A stretch of DNA of 64,000 bases, from assembly GCF_036182465.1 (NCBI RefSeq), contig NZ_CP108081.1:9610001-9674000 (forward strand), written 5' to 3'. Source of the DNA: Streptomyces sp. NBC_00258 (lineage in GTDB: Bacteria; Actinomycetota; Actinomycetes; Streptomycetales; Streptomycetaceae). The notes beneath the pieces are model-generated. The model did not search any database. It saw nothing but the letters and a program-made list of their open reading frames with translations, and was not told the origin of the DNA. Positions 29,348 to 41,136 of this stretch are shown here, one piece after another (the stretch's first letter is position 1; each line of letters begins with the position of its first letter). The translations under genes were made by a program, and so were the position numbers.

Positions 29348-29382
29348 TCCTTTAATGATCCGTCCCGTGAGGCGGAGAAGGA
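29348..29382 (+). promoter_or_regulatory. pyrR: PyrR-binding hairpin covering the pyrR ribosome-binding site
   Basis: Loop CGTCCCGTGAGGCG (29361-29374) fits the PyrR-binding consensus ARUCCNGNGAGGYU at most positions. It is closed by TCCG/CGGA (29359-29362 with 29373-29376). A lower stem TCCTT (29348-29352) with AAGGA (29378-29382) captures the Shine-Dalgarno AAGGAGG. PyrR with UMP would stabilise it and block translation, as described for mycobacterial pyrR. Confidence 0.75.
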
Positions 29383-29394
29383 GGTCCGTTTCGT

Positions 29395-29985
29395 ATGGAC
29401 TCAGAGCAGGACAAGCAGCAGTACGAGGCCGACGCACGGCCCGTTCTGGAAGCCCCCGACATCGCGCGGGTGCTGACCCGCATCGCCCACGAGATCGTCG
29501 AACGCGCCAAGGGCGCCGACGACGTGGTGCTTCTCGGCATCCCGACCAGAGGCGTCTTCCTCGCCCAGCGGCTGGCCGCCAAGCTCGAAGAGATCACCGA
29601 CCGCAAGATCCCGGTCGGTTCCCTCGACATCACCATGTACCGCGACGACCTGCGCATGCACCCGCCGCGGGCGCTGGCCCGTACGGACATCCCCGGTGAC
29701 GGCATCGACGGCCGCCTGGTCGTCCTCGTCGACGACGTGCTCTTCTCCGGCCGCACCATCCGGGCAGCCCTCGACGCGCTGAACGACATAGGGCGTCCCC
29801 GTGCGGTACAGCTCGCGGTCCTCGTCGACAGAGGTCACCGCGAACTCCCGATCCGCGCCGACTACGTCGGCAAGAACCTCCCCACGTCGTTGCGGGAGAC
29901 GGTCAAGGTCCAGCTCGCCGAGGAGGACGGTCGCGACACCGTGCTGCTCGGTGTGAAGCAGACCGCCCGGCCCGGCGAGCGGTAG
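29395..29985 (+). CDS. pyrR: Pyrimidine operon regulator PyrR (uracil phosphoribosyltransferase fold)
   Basis: A 196-residue RNA-binding regulator of the pyr operon, also able to act as uracil phosphoribosyltransferase in many species. The PRPP loop VVLVDDVLFSGRTIRAAL lies near residue 105-122, and MYRDDL near 81. First gene of pyrR-B-C-carAB-D-F. The ATG is 7 bases after AAGGAGG, which lies within a PyrR-type hairpin, pointing to control of translation rather than transcription termination. Confidence 0.95.
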   Translation: MDSEQDKQQYEADARPVLEAPDIARVLTRIAHEIVERAKGADDVVLLGIPTRGVFLAQRLAAKLEEITDRKIPVGSLDITMYRDDLRMHPPRALARTDIPGDGIDGRLVVLVDDVLFSGRTIRAALDALNDIGRPRAVQLAVLVDRGHRELPIRADYVGKNLPTSLRETVKVQLAEEDGRDTVLLGVKQTARPGER

Positions 29986-30120
29986 CTGCACTCAGCCGTA
30001 CGTCCGCCCGTACGACCCGAGTGCGCCTCCGCGCGCCCGCGCCCGGCCGGCTGTGCCCTTCCGAGGGACACCTCCCGGGCCCCCGCTTCCCGACCTGAAC
30101 TGCCTTACGGAGCCTGACAG

Positions 30121-31098
30121 ATGCAGCGTCATCTCATCTCGGCCGCCGACCTCACCCGCGACGACGCCGTCCTGATCCTCGACACCGCCGAGGAGATGGC
30201 CCGGGTCGCCGACCGGCCGATCAAGAAACTGCCGACCCTGCGCGGCCGGACCGTCGTCAACCTCTTCTTCGAGGACTCCACCCGGACGAGGATCTCGTTC
30301 GAGGCCGCGGAGAAGCGTCTCTCCGCGGACGTGATCAACTTCACCGCCAAGGGATCAAGCGTCTCCAAGGGCGAGTCCCTGAAGGACACCGCGCAGACCC
30401 TCGAAGCCATGGGCGTCGACGCCGTCGTCATCCGGCACGGCGCCTCCGGAGCCCCGTACCGGCTCGCCACCTCCGGCTGGATCGACGCCGCCGTCATCAA
30501 CGCGGGAGACGGCACCCACCAGCACCCCACGCAGGCCCTGCTCGACGCCTTCACCATGCGCCGCCGGCTCGTCGGCCGGGACGCGGGCCTCGGTCAGGAC
30601 CTGGCAGGCAAGCGCATCACGCTCGTCGGCGACATCCTGCACAGCCGGGTCGCCCGCTCGAACGTCGACCTGCTGCACACCCTCGGCGCCGAGGTCACCC
30701 TCGTGGCCCCGCCGACCCTGGTGCCCGTCGGCGTCGAGTCCTGGCCCTGCGAGGTCTCGTACGACCTGGACAGCACGCTCTCCAAGTCCGACGCCGTGAT
30801 GCTGCTGCGTGTGCAGCGCGAGCGGATGAACGCGGCGTTCTTCCCGACCGAGCGCGAGTACTCGCGGCGCTACGGGCTCGACGGCGACCGGATGGCGAAG
30901 ATGCCCGAGCACGCCATCGTGATGCACCCCGGGCCGATGGTCCGCGGCATGGAGATCACCGCCGAGGTCGCCGACTCCGGGCGCTGCACCGCCATCGAGC
31001 AGGTCGCCAACGGCGTCTCGATCCGGATGGCCGTGCTCTACCTGCTTCTCGGCGGCAACGAACCCGCCGTCACCCACACCCGTACCGAGGAGAAGTAA
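30121..31098 (+). CDS. pyrB: Aspartate carbamoyltransferase, catalytic chain
   Basis: A 325-residue enzyme joining carbamoyl phosphate and aspartate, the first committed pyrimidine step. Carbamoyl-phosphate motif STRTRISFE is near residue 57, HPTQALLDAF near 137, and the HPGPMVRGMEI block near 265. No regulatory chain pyrI is present. The 135 bases after pyrR show no separate regulatory element that I can identify. pyrC starts five bases after the stop. Confidence 0.96.
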   Translation: MQRHLISAADLTRDDAVLILDTAEEMARVADRPIKKLPTLRGRTVVNLFFEDSTRTRISFEAAEKRLSADVINFTAKGSSVSKGESLKDTAQTLEAMGVDAVVIRHGASGAPYRLATSGWIDAAVINAGDGTHQHPTQALLDAFTMRRRLVGRDAGLGQDLAGKRITLVGDILHSRVARSNVDLLHTLGAEVTLVAPPTLVPVGVESWPCEVSYDLDSTLSKSDAVMLLRVQRERMNAAFFPTEREYSRRYGLDGDRMAKMPEHAIVMHPGPMVRGMEITAEVADSGRCTAIEQVANGVSIRMAVLYLLLGGNEPAVTHTRTEEK

Positions 31099-31103
31099 GT
31101 CAC

Positions 31104-32390
31104 ATGAGCAAGATCCTTATCCGTGGTGCGAAGGTGCTCGGCGGCGAGCCGCAGGACGTCCTGATCGACGGTTCCGAGATCGCGGCCGTGGGCAGCGGCC
31201 TGTCGGCCGAGGGCTCCGAGGTCGTCGAGGCCGACGGCAAGGTGCTCCTGCCGGGGCTCGTGGACCTGCACACCCATCTGCGCGAGCCCGGCCGTGAGGA
31301 CTCCGAGACGGTCCTGACCGGTACGCGCGCGGCGGCGAGCGGCGGCTACACCGCCGTGTTCGCCATGGCCAACACCTTCCCGGTCGCCGACACCGCCGGT
31401 GTCGTCGAGCAGGTCTACCGGCTGGGCCAGGAGCACGGCTACTGCGACGTGCAGCCCATCGGCGCCGTCACCGTCGGCCTGGAGGGCAAGAAGCTCGCCG
31501 AGCTGGGCGCGATGCACGAGTCGGCCGCCGGCGTCACGGTCTTCTCCGACGACGGCAAGTGCGTCGACGACGCCGTGATCATGCGGCGGGCCCTCGAATA
31601 CGTGAAGGCCTTCGGCGGGGTCGTCGCCCAGCACGCGCAGGAGCCCCGGCTCACCGAGGGCGCCCAGATGAACGAGGGCGTCGTCTCCGCCGAGCTGGGA
31701 CTCGGCGGCTGGCCCGCGGTCGCCGAGGAATCGATCATCGCCCGGGACGTCCTGCTCGCCGAGCACGTCGGATCGCGCGTGCACATCTGCCACCTGTCGA
31801 CCGCCGGATCGGTGGAGATCGTGCGCTGGGCCAAGTCCCGCGGCATCGACGTCACCGCCGAGGTCACCCCGCACCACCTCCTCCTCACCGACGAGCTGGT
31901 GCGCTCGTACAACCCCGTCTACAAGGTCAACCCGCCGCTGCGCACCGAGCGCGACGTCATGGCCCTGCGCGAGGCGCTCGCCGACGGCACGATCGACATC
32001 GTCGCCACCGACCACGCCCCGCACCCGCACGAGGACAAGGACTGCGAGTGGGCCGCGGCCGCCATGGGCATGGTGGGCCTGGAGACCGCGCTGTCCGTCG
32101 TCCAGCAGACGATGGTCGAGACCGGGCTGCTCGACTGGGCCGGCGTCGCCGACCGCATGTCGTTCAAGCCCGCCGGTATCGGGCGGGCGCAGGGCCACGG
32201 CCGTCCCGTCTCGGCAGGCGAGCCCGCCAACCTCGTCCTCGTCGACACGGCATACCGTGGAGCCGTGGACCCCGCGGGCTTCGCTTCGCGCAGCCGCAAC
32301 ACTCCGTACGAGGGTCGTGAGCTGCCGGGCCGTGTCACGCACACGTGGCTCCGGGGCAGGGCCACGCTCGTCGACGGGAAGCTCGCGTGA
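31104..32390 (+). CDS. pyrC: Dihydroorotase
   Basis: A 428-residue class I dihydroorotase cyclising carbamoyl aspartate. Metal-binding DLHTHLREPG (HxH) is near residue 54, followed by FSDDGKCVDD, the HICHLSTA block, and ATDHAPHPHEDKD with the catalytic Asp near 304. Class I enzymes may associate with PyrB. The stop overlaps the start of the next gene (GTGA). Confidence 0.95.
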   Translation: MSKILIRGAKVLGGEPQDVLIDGSEIAAVGSGLSAEGSEVVEADGKVLLPGLVDLHTHLREPGREDSETVLTGTRAAASGGYTAVFAMANTFPVADTAGVVEQVYRLGQEHGYCDVQPIGAVTVGLEGKKLAELGAMHESAAGVTVFSDDGKCVDDAVIMRRALEYVKAFGGVVAQHAQEPRLTEGAQMNEGVVSAELGLGGWPAVAEESIIARDVLLAEHVGSRVHICHLSTAGSVEIVRWAKSRGIDVTAEVTPHHLLLTDELVRSYNPVYKVNPPLRTERDVMALREALADGTIDIVATDHAPHPHEDKDCEWAAAAMGMVGLETALSVVQQTMVETGLLDWAGVADRMSFKPAGIGRAQGHGRPVSAGEPANLVLVDTAYRGAVDPAGFASRSRNTPYEGRELPGRVTHTWLRGRATLVDGKLA

Positions 32391-32998
32391 CATCACTCAC
32401 CCCCATTGCAGCGCAGATCACAGCGGACATCGCCGCGGAACAGAAGTCCGCGGAAGTGACCGACTGGGCCGCCCGGATCGGCTGGCTCGTCGGCCTCGTG
32501 CTGTTCATCGCGCTCGTCTACTGGCTGATGCGCGAGGGCTGGAAGTGGCGCGGCGCACTCCAGGGCGACCTTCCCGAGCTGCACACCGCGCCGGAAGAGC
32601 CCGGTGAGGCGAGACTGACTGTGCTTTCGATGAGTGGCCGCTACCACGGCTCCACCACCGCCGGGCAGTGGCTCGACCGCATCGTGGCGCACGGCCTGGG
32701 CACCCGCAGCCGGGCCGAGGTCACGCTGACGGACGCGGGCCTCGATGTCGTACGCCCCGGAGCGGCCGACTTCTTCGTGCCGGTCGCCCAACTGCGTGAG
32801 GCCCGGCTCGACAAGGGCATCGCGGGCAAGGTCCTCACCGAGGGCGGGCTCCTCGTCGTCACCTGGGAGCACGGCGACCGGCTGATCGACTCGGGCTTCC
32901 GCTCCGACCACGCGGCCGAGCACAACGAGTGGGTCGACACCCTGAACAACATGATCAACACGAGCGACAAGAGCGACAAGACGGAAGGCGCACGATGA
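32387..32998 (+). CDS. PH-like domain membrane protein of the pyr operon
   Basis: A 203-residue protein with one N-terminal membrane helix (about residues 30-50, GWLVGLVLFIALVYWLM). A soluble beta-rich domain of about 110 residues follows, resembling bacterial PH-like folds (TVLSMSGRYHGSTTAGQWLDR to VTWEHGDRLIDSGF). The tail is polar. No catalytic residues are evident. It overlaps pyrC by 4 bases and carA by 4 bases, so it is embedded in the operon. It is conserved at this place in related actinobacteria as I recall; function unknown. Confidence 0.75.
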   Translation: MTSLTPIAAQITADIAAEQKSAEVTDWAARIGWLVGLVLFIALVYWLMREGWKWRGALQGDLPELHTAPEEPGEARLTVLSMSGRYHGSTTAGQWLDRIVAHGLGTRSRAEVTLTDAGLDVVRPGAADFFVPVAQLREARLDKGIAGKVLTEGGLLVVTWEHGDRLIDSGFRSDHAAEHNEWVDTLNNMINTSDKSDKTEGAR

Positions 32999-34171
32999 CG
33001 ACCTCCATCCAGGGAACCGCCTCACAGAGGCGAAAGGCGGCTCCCGCCGTACTCGTCCTGGAGGACGGCCGGACCTTCCGCGGCCGCGCCTACGGGGCCG
33101 TGGGGGTGACCTTCGGCGAAGCGGTGTTCTCCACCGGCATGACCGGCTACCAGGAGACCCTCACCGACCCGTCGTACCACCGCCAGGTCGTCGTGATGAC
33201 CGCCCCGCACGTCGGCAACACCGGCGTCAACGACGACGACCCCGAGTCGAAGCGCATCTGGGTCGCCGGTTACGTCGTACGGGACCCCGCGCGCGTGCCC
33301 TCCAACTGGCGCTCCCGGCGCTCGCTGGACGAGGAGCTCGTCCAGCAGGGCGTCGTGGGCATCAGCGGGATCGACACCCGCGCGCTCACCCGCCATCTGC
33401 GCGAGCGCGGCGCCATGCGCGTCGGCATCTTCTCCGGCAACGCGCTGCCCGACGAGGGCACCATGCTCGCCGAGGTGCGCCAGGCCCCCGAGATGAAGGG
33501 CGCCAGCCTCTACGAGGAAGTGGCCACCAAGGAGACGTACGTCGTCCCCGCGATCGGCCCCGACGGCGAAGCCGTTTCGATCGGTGCCGCGAAGTACACC
33601 GTCGCCGCGGTGGACCTCGGCATCAAGGGCATGACCCCGCACCGCATGGCCGAGCGCGGCATCGAGGTGCACGTGCTGCCCGCCACAGCGACGGCCGAGG
33701 ACATCTACGCGATCGAGCCGGACGGCGTGTTCTTCTCCAACGGCCCCGGTGACCCGGAGCAGGCCGAGCACCCCGTCTCCCTGATGCGTGCCGTGCTGGA
33801 ACGGAAGACACCGCTCTTCGGCATCTGCTTCGGCAACCAGATCCTCGGCCGCGCCCTCGGCTTCGGCACGTACAAGCTGAAGTACGGTCACCGGGGCATC
33901 AACCAGCCCGTGCAGGACCGTACGACCGGCAAGGTCGAGGTCACCGCGCACAACCACGGCTTCGCCGTCGACGCGCCGCTCGACAAGGTCTCCGAGACCC
34001 CCTACGGGCGTGCCGAGGTCTCGCACGTCTGCCTGAACGACCAGGTCGTCGAGGGGCTGCAGCTGCTCGACCAGCCGGCGTTCAGCGTCCAGTACCACCC
34101 CGAGGCGGCGGCGGGCCCGCACGACGCGGCCTACCTGTTCGACCGCTTCGTAGAGCTCATGGAGGGCCAGC

Positions 34172-34179
<8 letters not shown>
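32995..34179 (+). CDS. carA: Carbamoyl-phosphate synthase small chain
   Basis: A 394-residue glutaminase subunit delivering ammonia to CarB for carbamoyl phosphate. N-terminal domain 1-180; class I glutamine amidotransferase domain from about 205. Nucleophile Cys is in GICFGNQ (about 280), and the His-Glu dyad in QYHPEAAAGP (about 366). The ATG overlaps the preceding stop. Carbamoyl phosphate made here feeds both pyrimidine and arginine synthesis. Confidence 0.96.
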
Positions 34180-37480
<3,301 letters not shown>

Positions 37481-37487
37481 CAGCCCC

Positions 37488-37517
37488 GAGGGGGACACCG
37501 GAAACGGTGTCCCCCTC
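37488..37517 (+). terminator. GAAA-tetraloop hairpin between carB and pyrD
   Basis: A 13-bp perfect stem, GAGGGGGACACCG (37488-37500) with its complement at 37505-37517, closed by GAAA and followed by TTCATG. It lies 7 bases after carB and 39 bases before the pyrD start. It could end part of the transcripts or protect a processed 3' end. Confidence 0.7.
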
Positions 37518-37556
37518 TTCATGAGGCTCATCAGGCTCTTCTTGAGGACACCGACC

Positions 37557-38666
37557 ATGTACAAGCTCTTCTTCCGGCTCGTGTTCCAGCGCATGGACCC
37601 CGAGCAGGCCCACCACCTCGCTTTCCGCTGGATCCGGCTCGCCGTCCGTGTCCCCGTCCTGCGGACCTTCGTCGCCGCCGTGCTCGCGCCCCGCCACAAG
37701 GAGCTGCGGACCGAGGCGTTCGGGCTGCGGATGCACGGGCCGTTCGGGCTCGCGGCGGGCTTCGACAAGAACGCGGTCGCCATCGACGGGATGTCGATGC
37801 TCGGCTTCGACCACATCGAGATCGGCACGGTGACGGGGGAGGCGCAGCCGGGCAACCCCAGGAAACGCCTGTTCCGCCTCGTGCCGGACCGCTCGCTGAT
37901 CAACCGCATGGGGTTCAACAACGAGGGCTCCGAGGCCGTGGCGGGGCGCCTGGCGGCCCGTACGCCCGTCTTCAGGACCGTCGTGGGCGTCAACATCGGC
38001 AAGACCAAGGTGGTTCCGGAGGCCGAGGCCGCCGCCGACTACGTGAAGTCCACCGAACGGCTGGCCGCGTACGCCGACTACCTCGTCGTCAACGTCAGCT
38101 CGCCGAACACGCCCGGGCTGCGCAACCTCCAGGCCACCGAGTCGCTGCGGCCGCTGCTGACCGCCGTCCGCGAGGCGGCCGACCGGACGGTGACCACGCG
38201 CCGGGTTCCGCTGCTGGTGAAGATCGCGCCCGACCTGGCCGACGAGGACGTCGACGCGGTCGCCGACCTCGCCGTCGAACTCGGCCTGGACGGGATCATC
38301 GCCACGAACACCACCATCGCGCGCGAGGGGCTCGGTCTGAAGTCCGAACCCACCCTGGTCGGAGAGACCGGCGGACTCTCGGGCGCCCCGCTGAAGGCGC
38401 GCTCCCTGGAGGTGCTGCGCCGCCTCTACGCGCGCGTGGGGGACCGCATCACCCTCGTGGGCGTCGGAGGGATCGAGAACGCCGAGGACGCCTGGCAGCG
38501 GATCCTCGCGGGCGCCACGCTCGTCCAGGGCTACAGCGCCTTCATCTACGAGGGCCCCTTCTGGGGCCGTGCCATTCACAAGGGCCTGGCCGCCCGCCTG
38601 CGCACCAGCCCGCACGCCACCCTCGCCGACGCGGTCGGCGCCGACGTAAGGAAGACGACGGTATGA
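37557..38666 (+). CDS. pyrD: Dihydroorotate dehydrogenase (quinone), class 2
   Basis: A 369-residue FMN enzyme oxidising dihydroorotate with electrons passed to menaquinone. The N-terminal amphipathic region (MYKLFFRLVFQRM) is typical of the membrane-associated class 2. Catalytic Ser lies in VNVSSPNTPGLR near residue 180. The FMN region VGVGGIENAEDAW is near 301. ATG 37557 follows GAGGA by 9 bases and gives the family N-terminus; the in-frame ATG at 37521 would add 12 residues from the hairpin flank and is less likely. Confidence 0.95.
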   Translation: MYKLFFRLVFQRMDPEQAHHLAFRWIRLAVRVPVLRTFVAAVLAPRHKELRTEAFGLRMHGPFGLAAGFDKNAVAIDGMSMLGFDHIEIGTVTGEAQPGNPRKRLFRLVPDRSLINRMGFNNEGSEAVAGRLAARTPVFRTVVGVNIGKTKVVPEAEAAADYVKSTERLAAYADYLVVNVSSPNTPGLRNLQATESLRPLLTAVREAADRTVTTRRVPLLVKIAPDLADEDVDAVADLAVELGLDGIIATNTTIAREGLGLKSEPTLVGETGGLSGAPLKARSLEVLRRLYARVGDRITLVGVGGIENAEDAWQRILAGATLVQGYSAFIYEGPFWGRAIHKGLAARLRTSPHATLADAVGADVRKTTV

Positions 38667-39511
38667 CTGAGCCCTTCGGATCGCGACTGCGCCGCGCCAT
38701 GGACGAGCGTGGGCCGCTGTGCGTCGGGATCGACCCGCACACCTCCCTGCTCGCCGACTGGGGTCTGAACGACGACATCGCGGGTCTTGAGCGCTTCAGC
38801 CGCACCGTCGTCGAGGCGCTGGCCGACCGGGTGGCCGTGCTCAAGCCCCAGAGCGCGTTCTTCGAGCGCTTCGGGTCGCGGGGCATCGCCGTACTGGAGA
38901 AGTCGGTCGAGGAGGCGCGGCAGGCCGGTGCGCTGGTCGTCATGGACGCCAAGCGCGGCGACATCGGCTCGACGATGGCGGCGTACGCCTCCGCCTTCCT
39001 GGAGAAGGGCTCGCCGCTCTTCTCCGACGCGCTCACCGTCTCGCCGTACCTCGGCTACGGGTCGCTGAGGCCGGCGGTCGACCTCGCGCGGGAGAGCGGC
39101 TCGGGACTGTTCGTGCTCGCGCTGACCTCCAACCCGGAGGGCGGCGAGGTGCAGCACGCGGTACGCCCCGAGGACACGGCCCTGCGGAACGTGGGCGCGA
39201 CCATGCTGGCGCATCTCGCCGAGGAGAACGCGGGGGAGACCCCGATGGGCTCCTTCGGGGCGGTCGTCGGCGCCACGCTCGGCGATCTGTCCTCGTACGA
39301 CCTCGACATCAACGGCCCGCTCCTCGCGCCCGGAATCGGTGCCCAGGGGGCCACACCGGCCGATCTGCCGGGCGTGTTCGGCGCGGCGGTGCACCGGGTG
39401 GTCCCGAACGTCAGCCGGGGTGTTCTGCGTCACGGACCCGACATCGGCTCGCTACGCGCGTCATCGGACCTCTTCGCGGAGCAGATCAGGGCGGCCGTGG
39501 CGTCTGCCTAG
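38663..39511 (+). CDS. pyrF: Orotidine 5'-phosphate decarboxylase (type 2)
   Basis: A 282-residue enzyme making UMP. The catalytic Lys-Asp set appears as VVMDAKRGDIGST near residue 92-104. Length and the N-terminal CVGIDPHTSLL block fit the longer type 2 family found in actinobacteria. ATG overlaps the pyrD stop (ATGA). pyrE, needed for the step before, is not in this window. Confidence 0.95.
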   Translation: MTEPFGSRLRRAMDERGPLCVGIDPHTSLLADWGLNDDIAGLERFSRTVVEALADRVAVLKPQSAFFERFGSRGIAVLEKSVEEARQAGALVVMDAKRGDIGSTMAAYASAFLEKGSPLFSDALTVSPYLGYGSLRPAVDLARESGSGLFVLALTSNPEGGEVQHAVRPEDTALRNVGATMLAHLAEENAGETPMGSFGAVVGATLGDLSSYDLDINGPLLAPGIGAQGATPADLPGVFGAAVHRVVPNVSRGVLRHGPDIGSLRASSDLFAEQIRAAVASA

Positions 39512-39628
39512 CGCTTTTCGTGGGCGTCCTTCAGGCGTCCCGAGTCTGAATACATCCTCAAATCCGGGGCATTTTGTCCGGAATGTCGGACTCGATAGAG
39601 GCTGACCAGGACTTTTCCGCTGTTCTCG

Positions 39629-39657
39629 CTGACTCCGGCGGACTTGCCCGCTAGTCT
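39629..39657 (+). promoter_or_regulatory. Candidate promoter for the integration host factor gene
   Basis: CTGACT (39629-39634), 17 bases, then TAGTCT (39652-39657): a fair match to the vegetative consensus TTGACA/TANNNT. It lies about 110 bases upstream of the GTG start, in the 256-base gap after pyrF that otherwise holds no gene. Confidence 0.45.
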
Positions 39658-39767
39658 CCGACGCAGAGTGAACGGGCAAGAGCGTTGCTCGTTGCTCCCC
39701 AGGTGTGGGGCGACTAGGTTCCTCACCGGTCCGTATCCGACAGTTCGACATCCGAGGTGACGTAGGC

Positions 39768-40091
39768 GTGGCTCTTCCGCCCCTTACCCCTGAACAGCGC
39801 GCAGCCGCGCTCGAAAAGGCCGCCGCGGCTCGCCGGGAGCGGGCCGAGGTCAAGAATCGACTCAAGCACTCCGGCGCCTCCCTTCACGAGGTCATCAAGC
39901 AGGGCCAGGAGAACGACGTCATCGGCAAGATGAAGGTCTCCGCCCTCCTGGAGTCCCTGCCGGGCGTGGGCAAGGTCCGCGCCAAGCAGATCATGGAGCG
40001 ACTTGGCATCTCCGAGAGCCGCCGTGTGCGCGGTCTCGGCTCCAATCAGATCGCGTCTCTTGAGCGCGAGTTCGGCGGCGGTGCTGCCTGA
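39768..40091 (+). CDS. Actinobacterial integration host factor (sIHF-type nucleoid protein)
   Basis: A 107-residue DNA-binding nucleoid protein specific to actinobacteria, unrelated to HU/IHF of E. coli. A long N-terminal helix (TPEQRAAALEKAAAARRERAE) and a helix-two-turn-helix region with LPGVGKVRAKQIMERLGI form the lid that grips the DNA backbone. It affects nucleoid compaction and development. GTG 39768 (MALPPLTPEQ) follows GAGGTGA by 7 bases; the open frame extends upstream without support. Confidence 0.95.
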   Translation: MALPPLTPEQRAAALEKAAAARRERAEVKNRLKHSGASLHEVIKQGQENDVIGKMKVSALLESLPGVGKVRAKQIMERLGISESRRVRGLGSNQIASLEREFGGGAA

Positions 40092-40129
40092 CGTTCTCGG
40101 GCACCCCTGAGAACCTGGATAATCGCCGC

Positions 40130-40723
40130 ATGGCTGCAACACCCCGGGGGACGACCCCCGTACCCCCGGACGTACGTCCGCGGCTGACCGTGCTCTCCGG
40201 CCCCTCCGGGGTCGGCAAGAGCACGGTCGTCGCCCATATGCGCAAGGAACACCCCGAGGTCTGGCTCTCGGTGTCGGCGACGACCCGCAAGCCGCGCCCC
40301 GGGGAGAAGCACGGTGTCCACTACTTCTTCGTCAGCGACGAGGAGATGGACAAGCTGATCGCCAACGGCGAACTGCTCGAATGGGCGGAGTTCGCGGGCA
40401 ACCGCTACGGGACACCGCGCAAGGCCGTGCTCGAACGGCTGGAGTCGGGTGAGCCGGTCCTCCTGGAGATCGATCTCCAGGGAGCCCGGCAGGTCCGCGA
40501 GTCCATGTCGGATGCTCTGCTCGTGTTCCTGGCTCCTCCCTCCTGGGAGGAGCTCGTGCGCAGGCTCACGGGGCGGGGCACCGAACCGCCCGAGGTGATC
40601 GAGCGCCGGCTGGAGGCCGCAAAGATCGAACTGGCGGCAGAGCCGGAGTTCGACGTCACCCTGGTCAACACCTCCGTCGAGGACGTGGCGCGCGAGCTGC
40701 TAGCCTTGATGGCAGTTGTGTGA
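40130..40723 (+). CDS. gmk: Guanylate kinase
   Basis: A 197-residue kinase phosphorylating GMP to GDP. P-loop GPSGVGKSTVVAHM is near residue 25, and the GMP-binding segment SATTRKPRPGEKHGVHYFFV near 52-71. A 20-residue N-terminal extension precedes the core. Its product feeds GTP and thus (p)ppGpp synthesis by relA. rpoZ follows after 38 bases, the same pairing as in many bacteria. Confidence 0.95.
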   Translation: MAATPRGTTPVPPDVRPRLTVLSGPSGVGKSTVVAHMRKEHPEVWLSVSATTRKPRPGEKHGVHYFFVSDEEMDKLIANGELLEWAEFAGNRYGTPRKAVLERLESGEPVLLEIDLQGARQVRESMSDALLVFLAPPSWEELVRRLTGRGTEPPEVIERRLEAAKIELAAEPEFDVTLVNTSVEDVARELLALMAVV

Positions 40724-40761
40724 TCGTTTTCGATCCCATCCCACCTTTCGGAAGGCAGAGC

Positions 40762-41034
40762 GTGTCCTCTTCCATCTCCACGCCCGAGGGCATCATCAAC
40801 CCTCCGATCGACGAGCTCCTCGAGGCAACCGACTCGAAGTACAGCCTCGTGATCTACGCCGCCAAGCGCGCGCGCCAGATCAACGCGTACTACTCGCAGC
40901 TCGGTGAAGGCCTCCTTGAGTACGTCGGTCCCCTCGTCGACACGCATGTCCACGAGAAGCCGCTTTCGATCGCCCTGCGCGAGATCAACGCGGGTCTCCT
41001 GACGTCGGAGGCCGTCGAAGGCCCGGCGCAGTAG
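40762..41034 (+). CDS. rpoZ: RNA polymerase omega subunit
   Basis: A 90-residue subunit that helps assemble RNA polymerase by clamping beta-prime. It shows IDELLEATDSKYSLVIYAAKRARQIN and a C-terminal REINAGLLTSE typical of actinobacterial omega. GTG 40762 (MSSSISTPEG) follows GGAAGG; the frame is open upstream to 40720 but that part is the gmk-rpoZ spacer. Confidence 0.95.
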   Translation: MSSSISTPEGIINPPIDELLEATDSKYSLVIYAAKRARQINAYYSQLGEGLLEYVGPLVDTHVHEKPLSIALREINAGLLTSEAVEGPAQ

Positions 41035-41059
41035 TATTTTCGGCTTGCAGTTCGTTTTT

Positions 41060-41094
41060 CCACAGGCCCGGCAGCGCGACTGCCGGGCCTGTGG
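41060..41094 (+). terminator. Terminator after rpoZ
   Basis: A perfect 15-bp stem CCACAGGCCCGGCAG / CTGCCGGGCCTGTGG (41060-41074 and 41080-41094) with loop CGCGA, 25 bases after the rpoZ stop. Confidence 0.85.
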
Positions 41095-41136
41095 TGTGTG
41101 ATGGGGACGTACGTTTTCCGAGGTCCGGGGAGAGAC

